64,000 bases of DNA from Clostridium tunisiense TJ (GTDB lineage Bacteria > Bacillota > Clostridia > Clostridiales > Clostridiaceae). Location of the stretch: positions 496,001 through 560,000 of the forward strand of contig NZ_AMQH01000012.1 in assembly GCF_000300195.1 (NCBI RefSeq). Direction: 5' to 3'. Below, in pieces: positions 45,976 to 55,011 of this stretch (its first letter is position 1; every line of letters begins with the position of its first letter). Position numbers and translations under genes: made by a program. The notes below the pieces were generated by a model that saw only the letters and a program-made list of their open reading frames with translations, searched no databases and was not told the DNA's origin.

Positions 45976-46010
45976 AAAAAATCAGGGGCTATTAAAGCTA
46001 CCTGATTTTT
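45976..46010 (-). terminator. intrinsic terminator after the 79-aa gene
   Basis: AAAAATCAGG pairs with CCTGATTTTT, and A/T runs flank both sides. Confidence 0.8.
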
Positions 46011-46025
46011 AGTTTGCTGTTAAAG

Positions 46026-46265
46026 CTATTTATTTGTTGGAAAAGACTCAGAATCTACATAGTCCATACTAACCATACTGCTTATATTATTTAAGCTATT
46101 CACTTCATTAATATCCTCTTCGGCACTAAAGTTTGCTGTATTAGCAACTTCATTTTTCATAGATGAATTGATGTGTTGTGTGCTATGCTTGTTGCTATTA
46201 ACTTGTGCATTTTTCCTTGATTTAGCGTTTAGTTCCCTGACCGTTTGTAGGTATTTTTCATCCAT
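46026..46265 (-). CDS. small hydrophilic protein (79 aa), unknown
   Basis: Asn/Ser-rich, low-complexity and probably disordered. It starts DEKYLQTVRELNAKSRKN. ATG at 46265 lies after GAGAGGAGTATTAATT; the frame is open 22 codons further up without a ribosome site. No family is known to me. A spore-associated small protein is possible but not shown. Confidence 0.6.
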   Translation of the reverse strand: MDEKYLQTVRELNAKSRKNAQVNSNKHSTQHINSSMKNEVANTANFSAEEDINEVNSLNNISSMVSMDYVDSESFPTNK

Positions 46266-46456
46266 AATTAATACTCCTCTCAGTATATAAATTTTATTTG
46301 TAAATATAACAACTAATAATAGTTTCTCCAACTTTAATTAACCTATGATAAAATGTATTGGTTTAGTTGGAATAAAATACATAGCTAAATCAATACGGGT
46401 GAAGAATTACATGAAATTAAAAATAATTTTTCTATCCTGAAAAAAATGTAAAATTA

Positions 46457-46465
46457 TGCTATAAT
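46457..46465 (+). promoter_or_regulatory. extended -10 promoter of the GNAT gene
   Basis: TGCTATAAT, an extended -10 90 bp before the acetyltransferase start. No clear -35. Confidence 0.5.
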
Positions 46466-46554
46466 AAATTAAGAAGTAAAAGGTATTCTATATTAAAAAT
46501 CATTTTTTTAATATTTATTTCCTTATATATAAGGTTTTTTATGGAGGAATTTAA

Positions 46555-46983
46555 ATGAGTAAAATAATAAATTATACAAAGGGTGGTTTTACTGTAACAA
46601 CAGATAAAGGCAAAATAAATATTGATACGTTATATAATTCTCTTCATAGGTTATACTGGGCCACCAATAGATCTAAAGAAACAATTGTAAAATCTATAGA
46701 GAACTCTCTTTGCTTTTCAATGTTTAAAGGGGATAAACAAATTGGATTTGCTAGAGTTATTACTGATTATGCAACTTTCGCTTATTTGTGTGATGTTTAC
46801 ATTGATGAAGATTATAGGGGAAATGGGTTAGGAATTTGGCTCCTAGAATGCATCTTAAATTACCCTGATTTATTAGAGTTGAGAAAATGGTTGCTTGCTA
46901 CCAAGGATGCACATGAACTCTACCGAAAGTTTGGATTTAGTGAACTTGCTACACCTGAAAGATATATGGAAATAGTAAATTAA
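46555..46983 (+). CDS. GNAT acetyltransferase
   Basis: A 142-residue protein with FARVITDYATFAYLCDVYIDEDYRGNGLGIWLL (CoA loop RGNGLG) and DAHELYRKFGFSEL, close to YjcF-like single-domain acetyltransferases. ATG follows GGAGGAATTTAA. The substrate is unknown. Confidence 0.85.
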   Translation: MSKIINYTKGGFTVTTDKGKINIDTLYNSLHRLYWATNRSKETIVKSIENSLCFSMFKGDKQIGFARVITDYATFAYLCDVYIDEDYRGNGLGIWLLECILNYPDLLELRKWLLATKDAHELYRKFGFSELATPERYMEIVN

Positions 46984-47157
46984 TTTTAACAGTTTAGATA
47001 GAGTATTAAAATTACTACATCTACATACCAATATTTTTATTTATACTTACGTCAGTAATATAAATTTATAATATAAAAATACTAGTAAGCCTTATATAAA
47101 GAAGTGAGTTGTAGGCTACTCACTTCAAAGGTTTAAGTGAAATTTTAGGGGGATACT

Positions 47158-48183
47158 ATGGATAAAACTTTAAAACTATGTATATTGGGATTTGGAAACT
47201 CTGGTCAAGAATTCTGCAGATTATTACTTAACAAGAATTTAGATGTGAAAATCACAGCCATAGCTACAAAATCAAAAGGAAATTTATTGTGTGATCAGGG
47301 AATTAATATAAAAGCTGCTTTAGATGAAGTAGAGGCAAAAGGGAGGTTCTCAAATGACAATCCTAATCTCGTTCATCTTTCAACTATTGATATGATTATA
47401 AAATCTCATGCAGATGTTATGATAGAATTAAGCACTCTATCCATTTGGGATGGGCAACCAGCCATTAGTCATATTGAAACAGCCTTTAGTAATAATATGG
47501 ATGTTATAACAGCAAATAAAGGTCCAATTGCTTGGGATTTTAAAAGGTTAAAAACCATGGCTGAAGAAAAAAACAGAAAGTTTTTATACGAAACTACTGT
47601 GATGGATGGCACTCCAATATTTAACCTTGTAAAGTATACACTCCCAGGTTGTAAGGTTGAATCCTTTAAGGGAATTTTAAATTCAACTGCCAACTTTATA
47701 CTTGAGGAAATGGAAAAAGGTAATGAGTATGAGGATGCTGTTAAAGAAGCTCAAAGGAGAGGTTTTGCAGAGGCAGACCCATCAATGGATGTTGACGGAT
47801 GGGATGCAGCAGCAAAAACCTCTGCCTTAGCAAATGTTTTACTTAATGGAGACCTTAATCCATTAAAAGTAGATAGGATAGGTATTAAGAACATCTCAAA
47901 AGAAGATATTATTGCTGCTGAAAAAGCAGGTGAAAAATTTAAGCTTATTTGTGAAGGTTACAGAAGTGGAGATAAAATCATAGGGAAAGTTTACCCCAAA
48001 TTAGTCCCTAATACAGATATGTTAAGTACAATAGATGCTACCTCTTCAATATTATGTGTAACAACAGATTTAATGGGAGAAATATGTATTGTTGAGAAAA
48101 ACCCAGAGATTCAACAAACTGCTTATGGAATATACAGCGATTTATTGAATTTAATTAATGAATCTGCTGATAGAGTAAAATAA
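47158..48183 (+). CDS. homoserine dehydrogenase (short form without ACT domain)
   Basis: A 341-residue enzyme. The Rossmann loop is GFGNSGQEF (residues 11-19). ANKGP (about 121) and the homoserine-binding ADPSMDVDGWDAAAKTSAL (about 207-225, catalytic Asp/Lys) are present. It reduces aspartate semialdehyde to homoserine for threonine and methionine. The usual C-terminal ACT regulatory domain is absent, so threonine feedback is not expected. A hairpin GAAGTGAGT/ACTCACTTC lies at about 47100-47126 before it. ATG follows GGGGGATACT. Confidence 0.85.
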   Translation: MDKTLKLCILGFGNSGQEFCRLLLNKNLDVKITAIATKSKGNLLCDQGINIKAALDEVEAKGRFSNDNPNLVHLSTIDMIIKSHADVMIELSTLSIWDGQPAISHIETAFSNNMDVITANKGPIAWDFKRLKTMAEEKNRKFLYETTVMDGTPIFNLVKYTLPGCKVESFKGILNSTANFILEEMEKGNEYEDAVKEAQRRGFAEADPSMDVDGWDAAAKTSALANVLLNGDLNPLKVDRIGIKNISKEDIIAAEKAGEKFKLICEGYRSGDKIIGKVYPKLVPNTDMLSTIDATSSILCVTTDLMGEICIVEKNPEIQQTAYGIYSDLLNLINESADRVK

Positions 48184-48243
48184 ACTATTAAATAAAAGGT
48201 TATTGGGATTTAAACCATTTCCTATAAGGTTATTTATCTATGG

Positions 48244-48295
48244 AAAAGATAGAAGTCTAGTAATATGTTATTAGGCTTCTATCTTTTCTATTTTA
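48244..48295 (+). terminator. intrinsic terminator after the homoserine dehydrogenase gene
   Basis: AAAAGATAGAAG...CTTCTATCTTTT with inner CTAGTAA/TTATTAG, then CTATTTT. Confidence 0.88.
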
Positions 48296-48399
48296 AGGGT
48301 AGCCCACCATCATTAGAATCTTTGAATTAATCATATATTCTTTGCACAACAAAATTAGTTCTGAATATAATAAAAATAAGCAAATAAGATAAAGTTTAT

Positions 48400-48460
48400 A
48401 AATGAACAGGCGGTAAGTTTTATTTATGCAGCCGGGCTTATTTAAAAGCAGTGGAAAAAT
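48400..48460 (+). promoter_or_regulatory. NiCo (czcD) riboswitch candidate
   Basis: ACAGGCGG (48406-48413), TATGCAGCCGGGCTT (with GCAGCCGGG at 48428-48436) and AGCAGTGG (48447-48454) match the conserved strands of the NiCo four-way junction. An overlapping terminator and a CDF metal exporter follow, exactly the known context. Cobalt or nickel would be expected to stop termination and turn the exporter on. Confidence 0.78.
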
Positions 48461-48499
48461 CCATGGGACAATTAATATAGTGTTCCATGGATTTTTTAT
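48455..48499 (+). terminator. riboswitch-linked terminator before the CDF gene
   Basis: AAAAATCCATGG pairs with CCATGGATTTTT, with T-rich sequence after it. It overlaps the 3' strand of the aptamer and lies 24 bp before the start codon. Confidence 0.85.
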
Positions 48500-48522
48500 C
48501 TTCAAAGGGAGGAAAATTGGGT

Positions 48523-49425
48523 ATGAATAGGTATAATTTCAAAGTAATCAAAAAAGTGTTATGGGTAATATTATTTGCAAACCTTATGGTAGCTATATTG
48601 AAAATTATTATAGGTAACCTTATAAACAGCACTAGCATGACTGCTGATGGATTTCATTCTTTAACAGATGGCTCATCAAATATAGTAGGTATAATAGGTA
48701 TAAATCTTGCTTCAAAACCTGTAGATGTAGAACATCCTTATGGACATAAAAAATTTGAAATGCTAGCAGGGCTATTTATTGCAGGAATGCTTCTTGTTAT
48801 AGGAGGAAAAGTAATCATAAATGCTGTTTATCGTTTAATAAATCCAATTGAACTTCAAATTACAGTAGAAAGTATTGTAACTTTGGTGTTTACAATTATA
48901 GTAAATGTATTAGTATGCAGATTTGAATTTAGGCAAGGTAAAAAAATGAATAGCTACATTCTTACCTCAGATTCCTTGCATACTAAAAGCGATATCTTTG
49001 TTTCTGCTGGTGTGCTTTTTACTTTAATATCAGTTAAGTTAGGTTTTCCACCAATTATAGATTCAATAGCATCCTTTATTGTTTCTATATTTATTCTACA
49101 TTCGTCCTATGAAATTTTTAAATCAGCAAGTGAAATATTAGTAGATAAAGCTGCAGTAGAAACAGATTCAGTAAAAGAAATAATTTTGAGTTTCAATGAG
49201 GTAAAGGATGTTCATAAAATTAGAAGTAGAGGCATCCATAGCGAAATTTACTTAGATATGCATATGAAACTTGCAGCAAATATGAATGTTGCTCAATGTC
49301 ACAAACTAATTAAGCAAATTGAAAATAAGATAAGAGAAGAAGTTAATGGTAATATTCAAATGATTGTTCATATAGAGCCTTTTTATGATAGTGGAGGTGT
49401 TACTTTTAGTAGTGAACTAATCTGA
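48523..49425 (+). CDS. cation diffusion facilitator (CDF) family metal exporter
   Basis: A 300-residue protein with six predicted membrane segments and a C-terminal cytoplasmic domain (VKDVHKIRSRGIHSEIYLDMH). Metal ligands appear as HxxxD in segment 2 (DGFHSLTDGSSN) and HxxxD in segment 5 (SLHTKSD). Family members export Zn, Co, Ni or Fe using the proton gradient. The NiCo riboswitch in front suggests cobalt/nickel. ATG 48523 lies 10 bp after AAAGGGAGG; a TTG two codons earlier is too close to the site. Confidence 0.9.
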   Translation: MNRYNFKVIKKVLWVILFANLMVAILKIIIGNLINSTSMTADGFHSLTDGSSNIVGIIGINLASKPVDVEHPYGHKKFEMLAGLFIAGMLLVIGGKVIINAVYRLINPIELQITVESIVTLVFTIIVNVLVCRFEFRQGKKMNSYILTSDSLHTKSDIFVSAGVLFTLISVKLGFPPIIDSIASFIVSIFILHSSYEIFKSASEILVDKAAVETDSVKEIILSFNEVKDVHKIRSRGIHSEIYLDMHMKLAANMNVAQCHKLIKQIENKIREEVNGNIQMIVHIEPFYDSGGVTFSSELI

Positions 49426-49745
49426 AGTTGATAAAAGTGTAGAATAAATAAAGGTACCATGAATATGAAGAATATTCCATGGTGCTTTTTGTGTATGTAG
49501 GGCTTATTATAAAAGTTAATCTAGTAGCACTTGCTGCGATGGAGAGTTTATATAGTTCATTAACTTTGAGAAACATAGATTATTAGTAAGTGAATAATTT
49601 TCTATTTAATTATATTATGATTACAACCTGTATATTTATTGTGCATGGTACAATTATATAGTTTATTTTTGTAATAAAGAACGTCTTATTGGTCATATTA
49701 AAAATGTATGCTTTAACAAAAAAATACATAGAAGGAGTTTCTTCA
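49426..49745. other. intergenic region
   Basis: It holds the terminator of the CDF gene and about 250 bp of AT-rich sequence leading to the PIN gene. Nothing else was recognised. Confidence 0.45.
49451..49490 (+). terminator. intrinsic terminator after the CDF gene
   Basis: AAGGTACCATG...CATGGTGCTTTTT with inner ATAT/ATAT pairing. Confidence 0.8.
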
Positions 49746-50231
49746 ATGGATAATGTGAAGTATTTATTAGACTCTAATATAATTATAAATATATGGAATC
49801 AGTTTCCCAAATTACTTGAGGAATTTGACAAAAATCCTCATTTGGATTATAGAATTTCAAAAGGTGTAGCAACGGAGTTATCACATAAAGAATTCAAAAT
49901 CTATAACGGAATTCAAGTATTAACAGAGAAATTTATTAAACTTTTAGATAACATAATTGAAGACGAAGTGATTAATATTGAGGAGATACTAAGGGAAAAC
50001 AAAAATATTACAATTAAATACAATGATAAAACTAATATTTATTTTATCAATGATAATAAATTATCAGATAATGATTTTAAGCTTATTTCTTTATGCTATA
50101 ACCATAAGGAGCTTATATTAGTAACAGAGGATAAAAAAATTGTTAACTGCGGAAAACTTATCCTCCCAACGCATAGAATTTTAAACTTTAAAGGCTTTCT
50201 GGAAACTTTAAAGGAGGAGAGAAGTAAATGA
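49746..50231 (+). CDS. PIN-like domain protein
   Basis: A 161-residue protein that starts KYLLDSNIIINIW, the PIN opening strand with the first acidic residue, followed by KGVATELSHKEF, LSDNDFKLISLC and ELILVTEDKKI, placing the other acidic positions. PIN proteins are Mg-dependent RNases, often toxins. It is larger than VapC (about 130) and resembles DUF4411-type. ATG 49746 follows GAAGGAGTTTCTTC. It overlaps the next gene by 4 bp (ATGA), so the two are translated together. Confidence 0.7.
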   Translation: MDNVKYLLDSNIIINIWNQFPKLLEEFDKNPHLDYRISKGVATELSHKEFKIYNGIQVLTEKFIKLLDNIIEDEVINIEEILRENKNITIKYNDKTNIYFINDNKLSDNDFKLISLCYNHKELILVTEDKKIVNCGKLILPTHRILNFKGFLETLKEERSK

Positions 50232-50932
50232 GTATTGATGGAATTATAATTGATAAATCCTTACGTAAGGATACTAAACTATATAGATATATGTGTCTTA
50301 GTCAATTTATGAGTTTTGCAGAAACACATAAAACTTATCTCACAAAGCTTTTATTTTGGGAAGATAAATGGGAGATACCAACAAGAAAATTCTTATCCGA
50401 GATAGATAATTGTTTTAATTATAATACGGAGAGAGAATATTTAAATGGACTATATGGCCAATGTTGGAGTTTAGAAGGAGTTTCAGATGCTTTATGGAGA
50501 ATTTATTCAAGAGAAGATGAAGGGATTTTAATTCAAACTACAGTAGAAAAATTTAGCCTCATAAAAGAAATAAATTTTGGTATGTTATCTCCAGTAATAT
50601 ACTATGAAAATTTAAATCAAGTTTCTAAAAAATTGACTGATGGAGACGTAAAAAAGAATGACCTAATTCAAGGTTTATTTAAACGCAAAGCCTTTGAACA
50701 TGAGAAAGAAGTCAGGTTGATAACCTTAAGAGATTATGTAACTTGTAATAGCAATAATCAACGTTGTTCACGTATTGAGGTTAACTTAAATCCTTTAGAA
50801 TTTATAGAAAAAATTATCATTGATCCTCGTGCCAAGGAGTGGTATGTAGAAACAATTAAAGAATACTGTAAACGATTAGGATTTAAAATAATCCCTGAAA
50901 AATCAGATTTATATTGTTCAAATGAAGAATAG
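50228..50932 (+). CDS. DUF2971-family protein
   Basis: A 234-residue protein with LYRYMCLSQFMSFAE at the start, YGQCWSLEGVSDALWRIYSREDEGILIQTT in the middle and a FKRKAFEHEKEVRLI element, the DUF2971 pattern. The biochemical function of the family is unknown; members often sit in toxin-antitoxin or phage-defence settings. It is coupled by ATGA overlap to the PIN gene and may be its partner or antidote. No antitoxin of a known class is present. Confidence 0.75.
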   Translation: MSIDGIIIDKSLRKDTKLYRYMCLSQFMSFAETHKTYLTKLLFWEDKWEIPTRKFLSEIDNCFNYNTEREYLNGLYGQCWSLEGVSDALWRIYSREDEGILIQTTVEKFSLIKEINFGMLSPVIYYENLNQVSKKLTDGDVKKNDLIQGLFKRKAFEHEKEVRLITLRDYVTCNSNNQRCSRIEVNLNPLEFIEKIIIDPRAKEWYVETIKEYCKRLGFKIIPEKSDLYCSNEE

Positions 50933-51026
50933 TTAATTAAGAACAAAGGACAGAAATAAATTTTAGATTTAATAATATAATAAAGCTAACACATGAACTC
51001 ACTATGAAATTAAATTTGGATTATTA

Positions 51027-51035
51027 TGGTATAAT
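51027..51035 (+). promoter_or_regulatory. extended -10 promoter of the creatininase gene
   Basis: TGGTATAAT, 40 bp before the start codon; no strong -35 seen. Confidence 0.45.
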
Positions 51036-51074
51036 AGATATAAACATTATTATTGAAAATAGGGGGAACTACTT

Positions 51075-51797
51075 ATGTATATGGTAAACTTAACTTCAGA
51101 TGATTTTCTAGAAAAGGTTCAGACTATAAAAACTGTAATTATACCTATTGGCTCAGTTGAGGCCCATGGACATCATTTACCCTTAGGAACAGATATTTTT
51201 TCTCCAAGGTTATTTTGTGAAATTATAGATAAAAAAATAGGAGAGCAGATATTTATAGCGCCTGAAGTTCCTTTTGGGCAAAGTTATGATTTATCTGTAT
51301 ACCCTGGTACTATTCATGTACCATCAGAAGTTTTAGCTCAATACATTTTTGAAGTGGGAAGAAGCCTATATAAAAACGGAGTTAAAAATCTTATATTTTT
51401 AAATGGCCATGGTGGAAATGTCAATGCCTTAAATTTAGCAAGTGAAAAACTTATGGAGCTTGGATTAGCTGCATTAACTATAAATTGGTGGATGGATTAT
51501 TCCAAGGATATATTAACCATAACTGAAGGACAAGGTCATGGTGGAGAAGACGAGACTTCTGCTATATTATTTTATAATGATAATTTAGTTCAGATGAATA
51601 AAGCTATATGTAATAATAGAAAACCTACAATGAGATTGTATTTTAAGGATAGAGGAAAAGTTATTTATAATGATGCTTTATCAGGTAATGCAACCCTTGC
51701 TACAAAAGAGAAAGGTAAAAAAATGTTTCATTTAGTAAGTGAAAAGATAATTAATACAATTAAAATGGTTGTAAATGAAGATTACTATACTGAGTAA
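51075..51797 (+). CDS. creatininase-family amidohydrolase
   Basis: A 240-residue protein. Metal-binding residues are visible in GSVEAHGHHLPLGTDIF (Glu, His, Asp), the NGHGGN loop and GHGGEDETS (Glu). The family includes creatininase and several amide hydrolases acting on cofactor or riboflavin-related intermediates, so the true substrate is open. ATG 51075 follows AGGGGGAACTACTT. Confidence 0.85.
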   Translation: MYMVNLTSDDFLEKVQTIKTVIIPIGSVEAHGHHLPLGTDIFSPRLFCEIIDKKIGEQIFIAPEVPFGQSYDLSVYPGTIHVPSEVLAQYIFEVGRSLYKNGVKNLIFLNGHGGNVNALNLASEKLMELGLAALTINWWMDYSKDILTITEGQGHGGEDETSAILFYNDNLVQMNKAICNNRKPTMRLYFKDRGKVIYNDALSGNATLATKEKGKKMFHLVSEKIINTIKMVVNEDYYTE

Positions 51798-51823
51798 ATT
51801 TAAAAATAAAACTATATAAAATA

Positions 51824-51862
51824 AAACCCTATAGAAAACTTTATTATTATTCTATAGGGTTT
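51824..51862. terminator. bidirectional terminator
   Basis: A 13-bp stem AAACCCTATAGAA / TTCTATAGGGTTT between convergent genes. Confidence 0.88.
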
Positions 51863-51868
51863 ACTTTA

Positions 51869-52234
51869 TTAGAAAGTAGTTTGTTTATGACCACAATAGG
51901 GACAATACTCGTACTGTCCATTCAAAGATTTTTTACAGCTTTCACATAGTTTTTCTACATGAATAGGTGATAAGTCCCAATAAGTAAATTTAACATGATT
52001 TTTTATACTTGCTTCATATCCCTTATCCTTATTAATACCATATAGGGAATCACAATTTTTGCAGAGTAAGTAGTAATTATGTTCCCATTTGAACACAGGT
52101 AAAAAGAAAAAATGGAATCTGTTATAACTATGTAAAAGGAATAAATGATTTACATTACAGTTAGGACATTGAACTTCTACTTCCCTTAAGATCTCCTCTT
52201 TATTATCTAATCCCATTACACCAATGAAAAACAT
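51869..52234 (-). CDS. zinc-ribbon protein
   Basis: A 121-residue protein with four CxxC knuckles: CPNC, CKNC, CESC and CPYC, forming two zinc ribbons around an aromatic middle (RFHFFFLPVFKW). Probably a small nucleic-acid or protein-binding factor; no precise role is known. ATG follows AAGGAGGTTGACCC. Confidence 0.8.
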   Translation of the reverse strand: MFFIGVMGLDNKEEILREVEVQCPNCNVNHLFLLHSYNRFHFFFLPVFKWEHNYYLLCKNCDSLYGINKDKGYEASIKNHVKFTYWDLSPIHVEKLCESCKKSLNGQYEYCPYCGHKQTTF

Positions 52235-52381
52235 GGGTCAACCTCCTTATATAATAGTCAGCCATTTAATTTGATTTTTATAGAATATATTATAATTCAT
52301 AGGCAAAACATATTAAATAGATTAATAACTAGTATATGAAAATTTCTATATCAATATAATTATTTTATTTGAGGTGATTTT

Positions 52382-53782
52382 ATGAGTATAAACGGTTTCT
52401 ATTTAATGCCTCATCCTCCTGTTGTGATTCCTAACATTGGAAAGGGTGAAGAAGAAAAGATAAAAAAAACAAAAGATTCATTAAACTTAGTAGCATTAGA
52501 TATCAAAGAAAAAAGCCCCGAAGTAATTATAGTAATTACTCCTCATGGAACTATGTTTGGAGATGCTGTAGCACTAGTTTATGAAGATACAATTAAAGGT
52601 GATCTGAAAAAGTTTGGTGAGCATAGTATTTCAATGGAGCTAGAAATTCATAAAAAGCTTACAAGTAAAATATATGAACTGGCTATAGAAGAAGATATTC
52701 CTTCTATCATGGCTACAGATGATTTTTTAAGAAAGTTTAATTCTAAGGTTGAAATAGACCATGGGGTTTTTGTACCATTATACTTTGTAAATCAAGCTTT
52801 GGAAAACTATAAAATTGTACATATCACTTATGCACCCCTTAGCGATCTAGAACTTTATAAGTTTGGAATATGTATAAATAAAGCTGTAGAACTTATTGAT
52901 GTAAATGCAGTTCTAATAGCTAGTGGGGACTTATCTCATAGGCTTAAAAAAGGTGGCCCTTATGATTATAACCCTTATGGTGAAGTATTTGATAAAGAAT
53001 TCTTATTGAATCTGCAAGAGGGAAATCTTATGGGAATTATAAGTATGGATAAAAAAACTATGGAAGGTGCTGGTGAGTGTGGAAGAAGGTCTGTACTAAT
53101 GTTGTTAGGTGCATTAGATAAAAATAAGTTCAAAGGTGAATTACTAAGTTATGAAGGAACTTTTGGAGTAGGTTATGGTGTAATGAATTTCATTCCAACT
53201 AGTATTGAAGATTCTAAGACTGAAAAAATTGAAGAACTAAAAAAATCCTTATATGAGAAAAAGCTCAGAGCAAAAGATTTATATGTAAGGCTAGCCTGGG
53301 AAAGTTTGGCCTATTACTTGACTTCTGGAAGAGAACTTGAGTATATTCCTGATTACGTAACCAATGAAATGAGAGAAATAAAAAGGGGTGTGTTTGTATC
53401 TCTAAAAAAAGGTGGAGAGTTAAGAGGGTGCATTGGAACAATACTTCCTGTAACCAATTCAGTGGCTGAGGAAATAATTAGAAACGCCATCGAAGCAGGT
53501 GTCAACGACCCAAGATTTTATAGAGTGGAAGAACATGAGTTAATGGATATAGATATTTCTGTTGATGTACTTACCGAGCCAGAAGAGGCTGATAAAGAAG
53601 ATTTAGACCCTAGGAAATATGGGGTTATTGTTAAAGATAATGGGAAAACAGGCCTTCTCCTCCCAGATTTACAAGGAGTTAATACTATAGAAGAGCAATT
53701 ATCAATTGCCTTACAAAAGGCAGGCATAACTTCAGGGGAATATACTATAGAAAAATTCGAAGTTATAAGGCACCTTGAGTAA
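52382..53782 (+). CDS. AmmeMemoRadiSam system protein A: LigB-like dioxygenase domain fused to AMMECR1
   Basis: A 466-residue two-domain protein. Residues 1-265 match the class III extradiol dioxygenase/LigB (Memo-like) fold, with LMPHPPVVIP, TPHGTMFGD, EIDHGVFVPLYF and ASGDLSHRL. Residues 290-466 are an AMMECR1 domain with LRGCIGTI and AGVNDPRF. The next gene supplies the radical SAM part, completing the three-part AmmeMemoRadiSam set. Function of the set is not settled. ATG follows GAGGTGATTTT. Confidence 0.9.
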   Translation: MSINGFYLMPHPPVVIPNIGKGEEEKIKKTKDSLNLVALDIKEKSPEVIIVITPHGTMFGDAVALVYEDTIKGDLKKFGEHSISMELEIHKKLTSKIYELAIEEDIPSIMATDDFLRKFNSKVEIDHGVFVPLYFVNQALENYKIVHITYAPLSDLELYKFGICINKAVELIDVNAVLIASGDLSHRLKKGGPYDYNPYGEVFDKEFLLNLQEGNLMGIISMDKKTMEGAGECGRRSVLMLLGALDKNKFKGELLSYEGTFGVGYGVMNFIPTSIEDSKTEKIEELKKSLYEKKLRAKDLYVRLAWESLAYYLTSGRELEYIPDYVTNEMREIKRGVFVSLKKGGELRGCIGTILPVTNSVAEEIIRNAIEAGVNDPRFYRVEEHELMDIDISVDVLTEPEEADKEDLDPRKYGVIVKDNGKTGLLLPDLQGVNTIEEQLSIALQKAGITSGEYTIEKFEVIRHLE

Positions 53783-53801
53783 TAGGAGAGGAAGTCATAA
53801 G

Positions 53802-54656
53802 ATGAAGAAAAATGCAATGTTTTATGAAAAACTTGGGGAGAAGATTCATTGTTTCTTGTGTCCCCACAATTGTATTATTGATAAAAATAATTTTGGTAAA
53901 TGTAGAGTTAGAATTAATGAAGATGATAAATTATATACAATTAACTATGGAGAAGTTACATCTATCTCCATGGATCCTATCGAAAAGAAGCCTCTTCATT
54001 ACTTTAAACCTTCTACAAATATATTATCCATTGGTTCCTTTGGGTGTAATTTTACTTGTGGCTTTTGTCAAAACCACAGTATTTCTCATGTTGAGGCCCC
54101 TAGTGAATTCTTTTCAAAAGAAAAGTTAGTTCAGTTAATATTGACCTTAGAAGATAATATTGGGATAGCATTTACATACAATGAGCCCTCTATATGGTAT
54201 GAGTATGTGTATGAAGTTTCAAAACTTTTGAAAGAAACTAGTGAAGATAAATCTGTTGTCCTTGTAACTAATGGCTATATTAGTGAAGAACCTCTTAAGG
54301 AGCTTTTACCTTATGTAGATGCAATGAATATTGATCTTAAGAGCTATAACAATGACTATTATAATAAGGTGTGTGGTGGTAATTTAACTCCTGTTCTTAA
54401 AACCATAGAACAAGCTGCTAAAAACTGTCATGTAGAAGTAACAAATTTGCTAGTAAGCAATGAACATCATTCAATTGAGGATATTGAGAGTATTTCTAAG
54501 TTTTTAAGCAATATTGATAAAAATATTCCTCTCCATTTATCTAGATATTTTCCAAGGTATAAAATGAACAATCCTGCAACCACCATTGAAACTATGGTAG
54601 CTGCTGAAGAAATTGCAAAGAAATACCTTAATAGGGTATCATTAGGGAATATATAG
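53802..54656 (+). CDS. AmmeMemoRadiSam system radical SAM enzyme
   Basis: A 284-residue PflA-like radical SAM protein. The [4Fe-4S] motif is CNFTCGFC (about residues 77-84). An extra N-terminal CFLCPHNC motif, a TYNEPSIWYEY element and MNIDLKSYN are also family features. ATG 53802 follows GGAGAGGAAGTCATAAG, 19 bp after the upstream stop, so the two form an operon. Confidence 0.9.
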   Translation: MKKNAMFYEKLGEKIHCFLCPHNCIIDKNNFGKCRVRINEDDKLYTINYGEVTSISMDPIEKKPLHYFKPSTNILSIGSFGCNFTCGFCQNHSISHVEAPSEFFSKEKLVQLILTLEDNIGIAFTYNEPSIWYEYVYEVSKLLKETSEDKSVVLVTNGYISEEPLKELLPYVDAMNIDLKSYNNDYYNKVCGGNLTPVLKTIEQAAKNCHVEVTNLLVSNEHHSIEDIESISKFLSNIDKNIPLHLSRYFPRYKMNNPATTIETMVAAEEIAKKYLNRVSLGNI

Positions 54657-54869
54657 TTTTACTATCCATGCTGACACAAACCATTGGTTATGCGTTTCGA
54701 AATTGCATTTGCTGATGGGCTGATTTTTTCATAGATTTTATAAGTTATATTCTAAGAAATAAAATGCTATATTTAATTAGCTATGACCTATTAAAATTCT
54801 GAAATAAGGAAACAAGTTATTATCCTGTGAATATACTTATAATAGACAAACTTTTGGGGGAGGTCTATT

Positions 54870-54947
54870 ATGGGTGAATTTATAACAATTTCTTTTATAC
54901 TTATAGCTATGATTTTATGCGGCTTGAGTCAAGAGGAAAAAAATTAA
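54870..54947 (+). CDS. 25-residue small membrane protein
   Basis: ATG 54870 lies after a very strong GGGGGAGG. The product is one hydrophobic helix (FITISFILIAMILCGL) with a charged tail SQEEKN. It looks like a regulatory or subunit-type single-pass microprotein, but no partner (for example kdpA) follows. A terminator at 55012 ends the short transcript. Confidence 0.55.
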   Translation: MGEFITISFILIAMILCGLSQEEKN

Positions 54948-55011
54948 TTTTAATATGAGTACTTAAAATTAATTTTAAAATTATCCTTAACTTATATTTT
55001 AATTAACTTTT

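Noticed and set aside
54870-54947. 25-residue gene as kdpF
   Set aside because: Size and single helix fit, but no kdpA/B/C follows and the sequence does not resemble KdpF closely.
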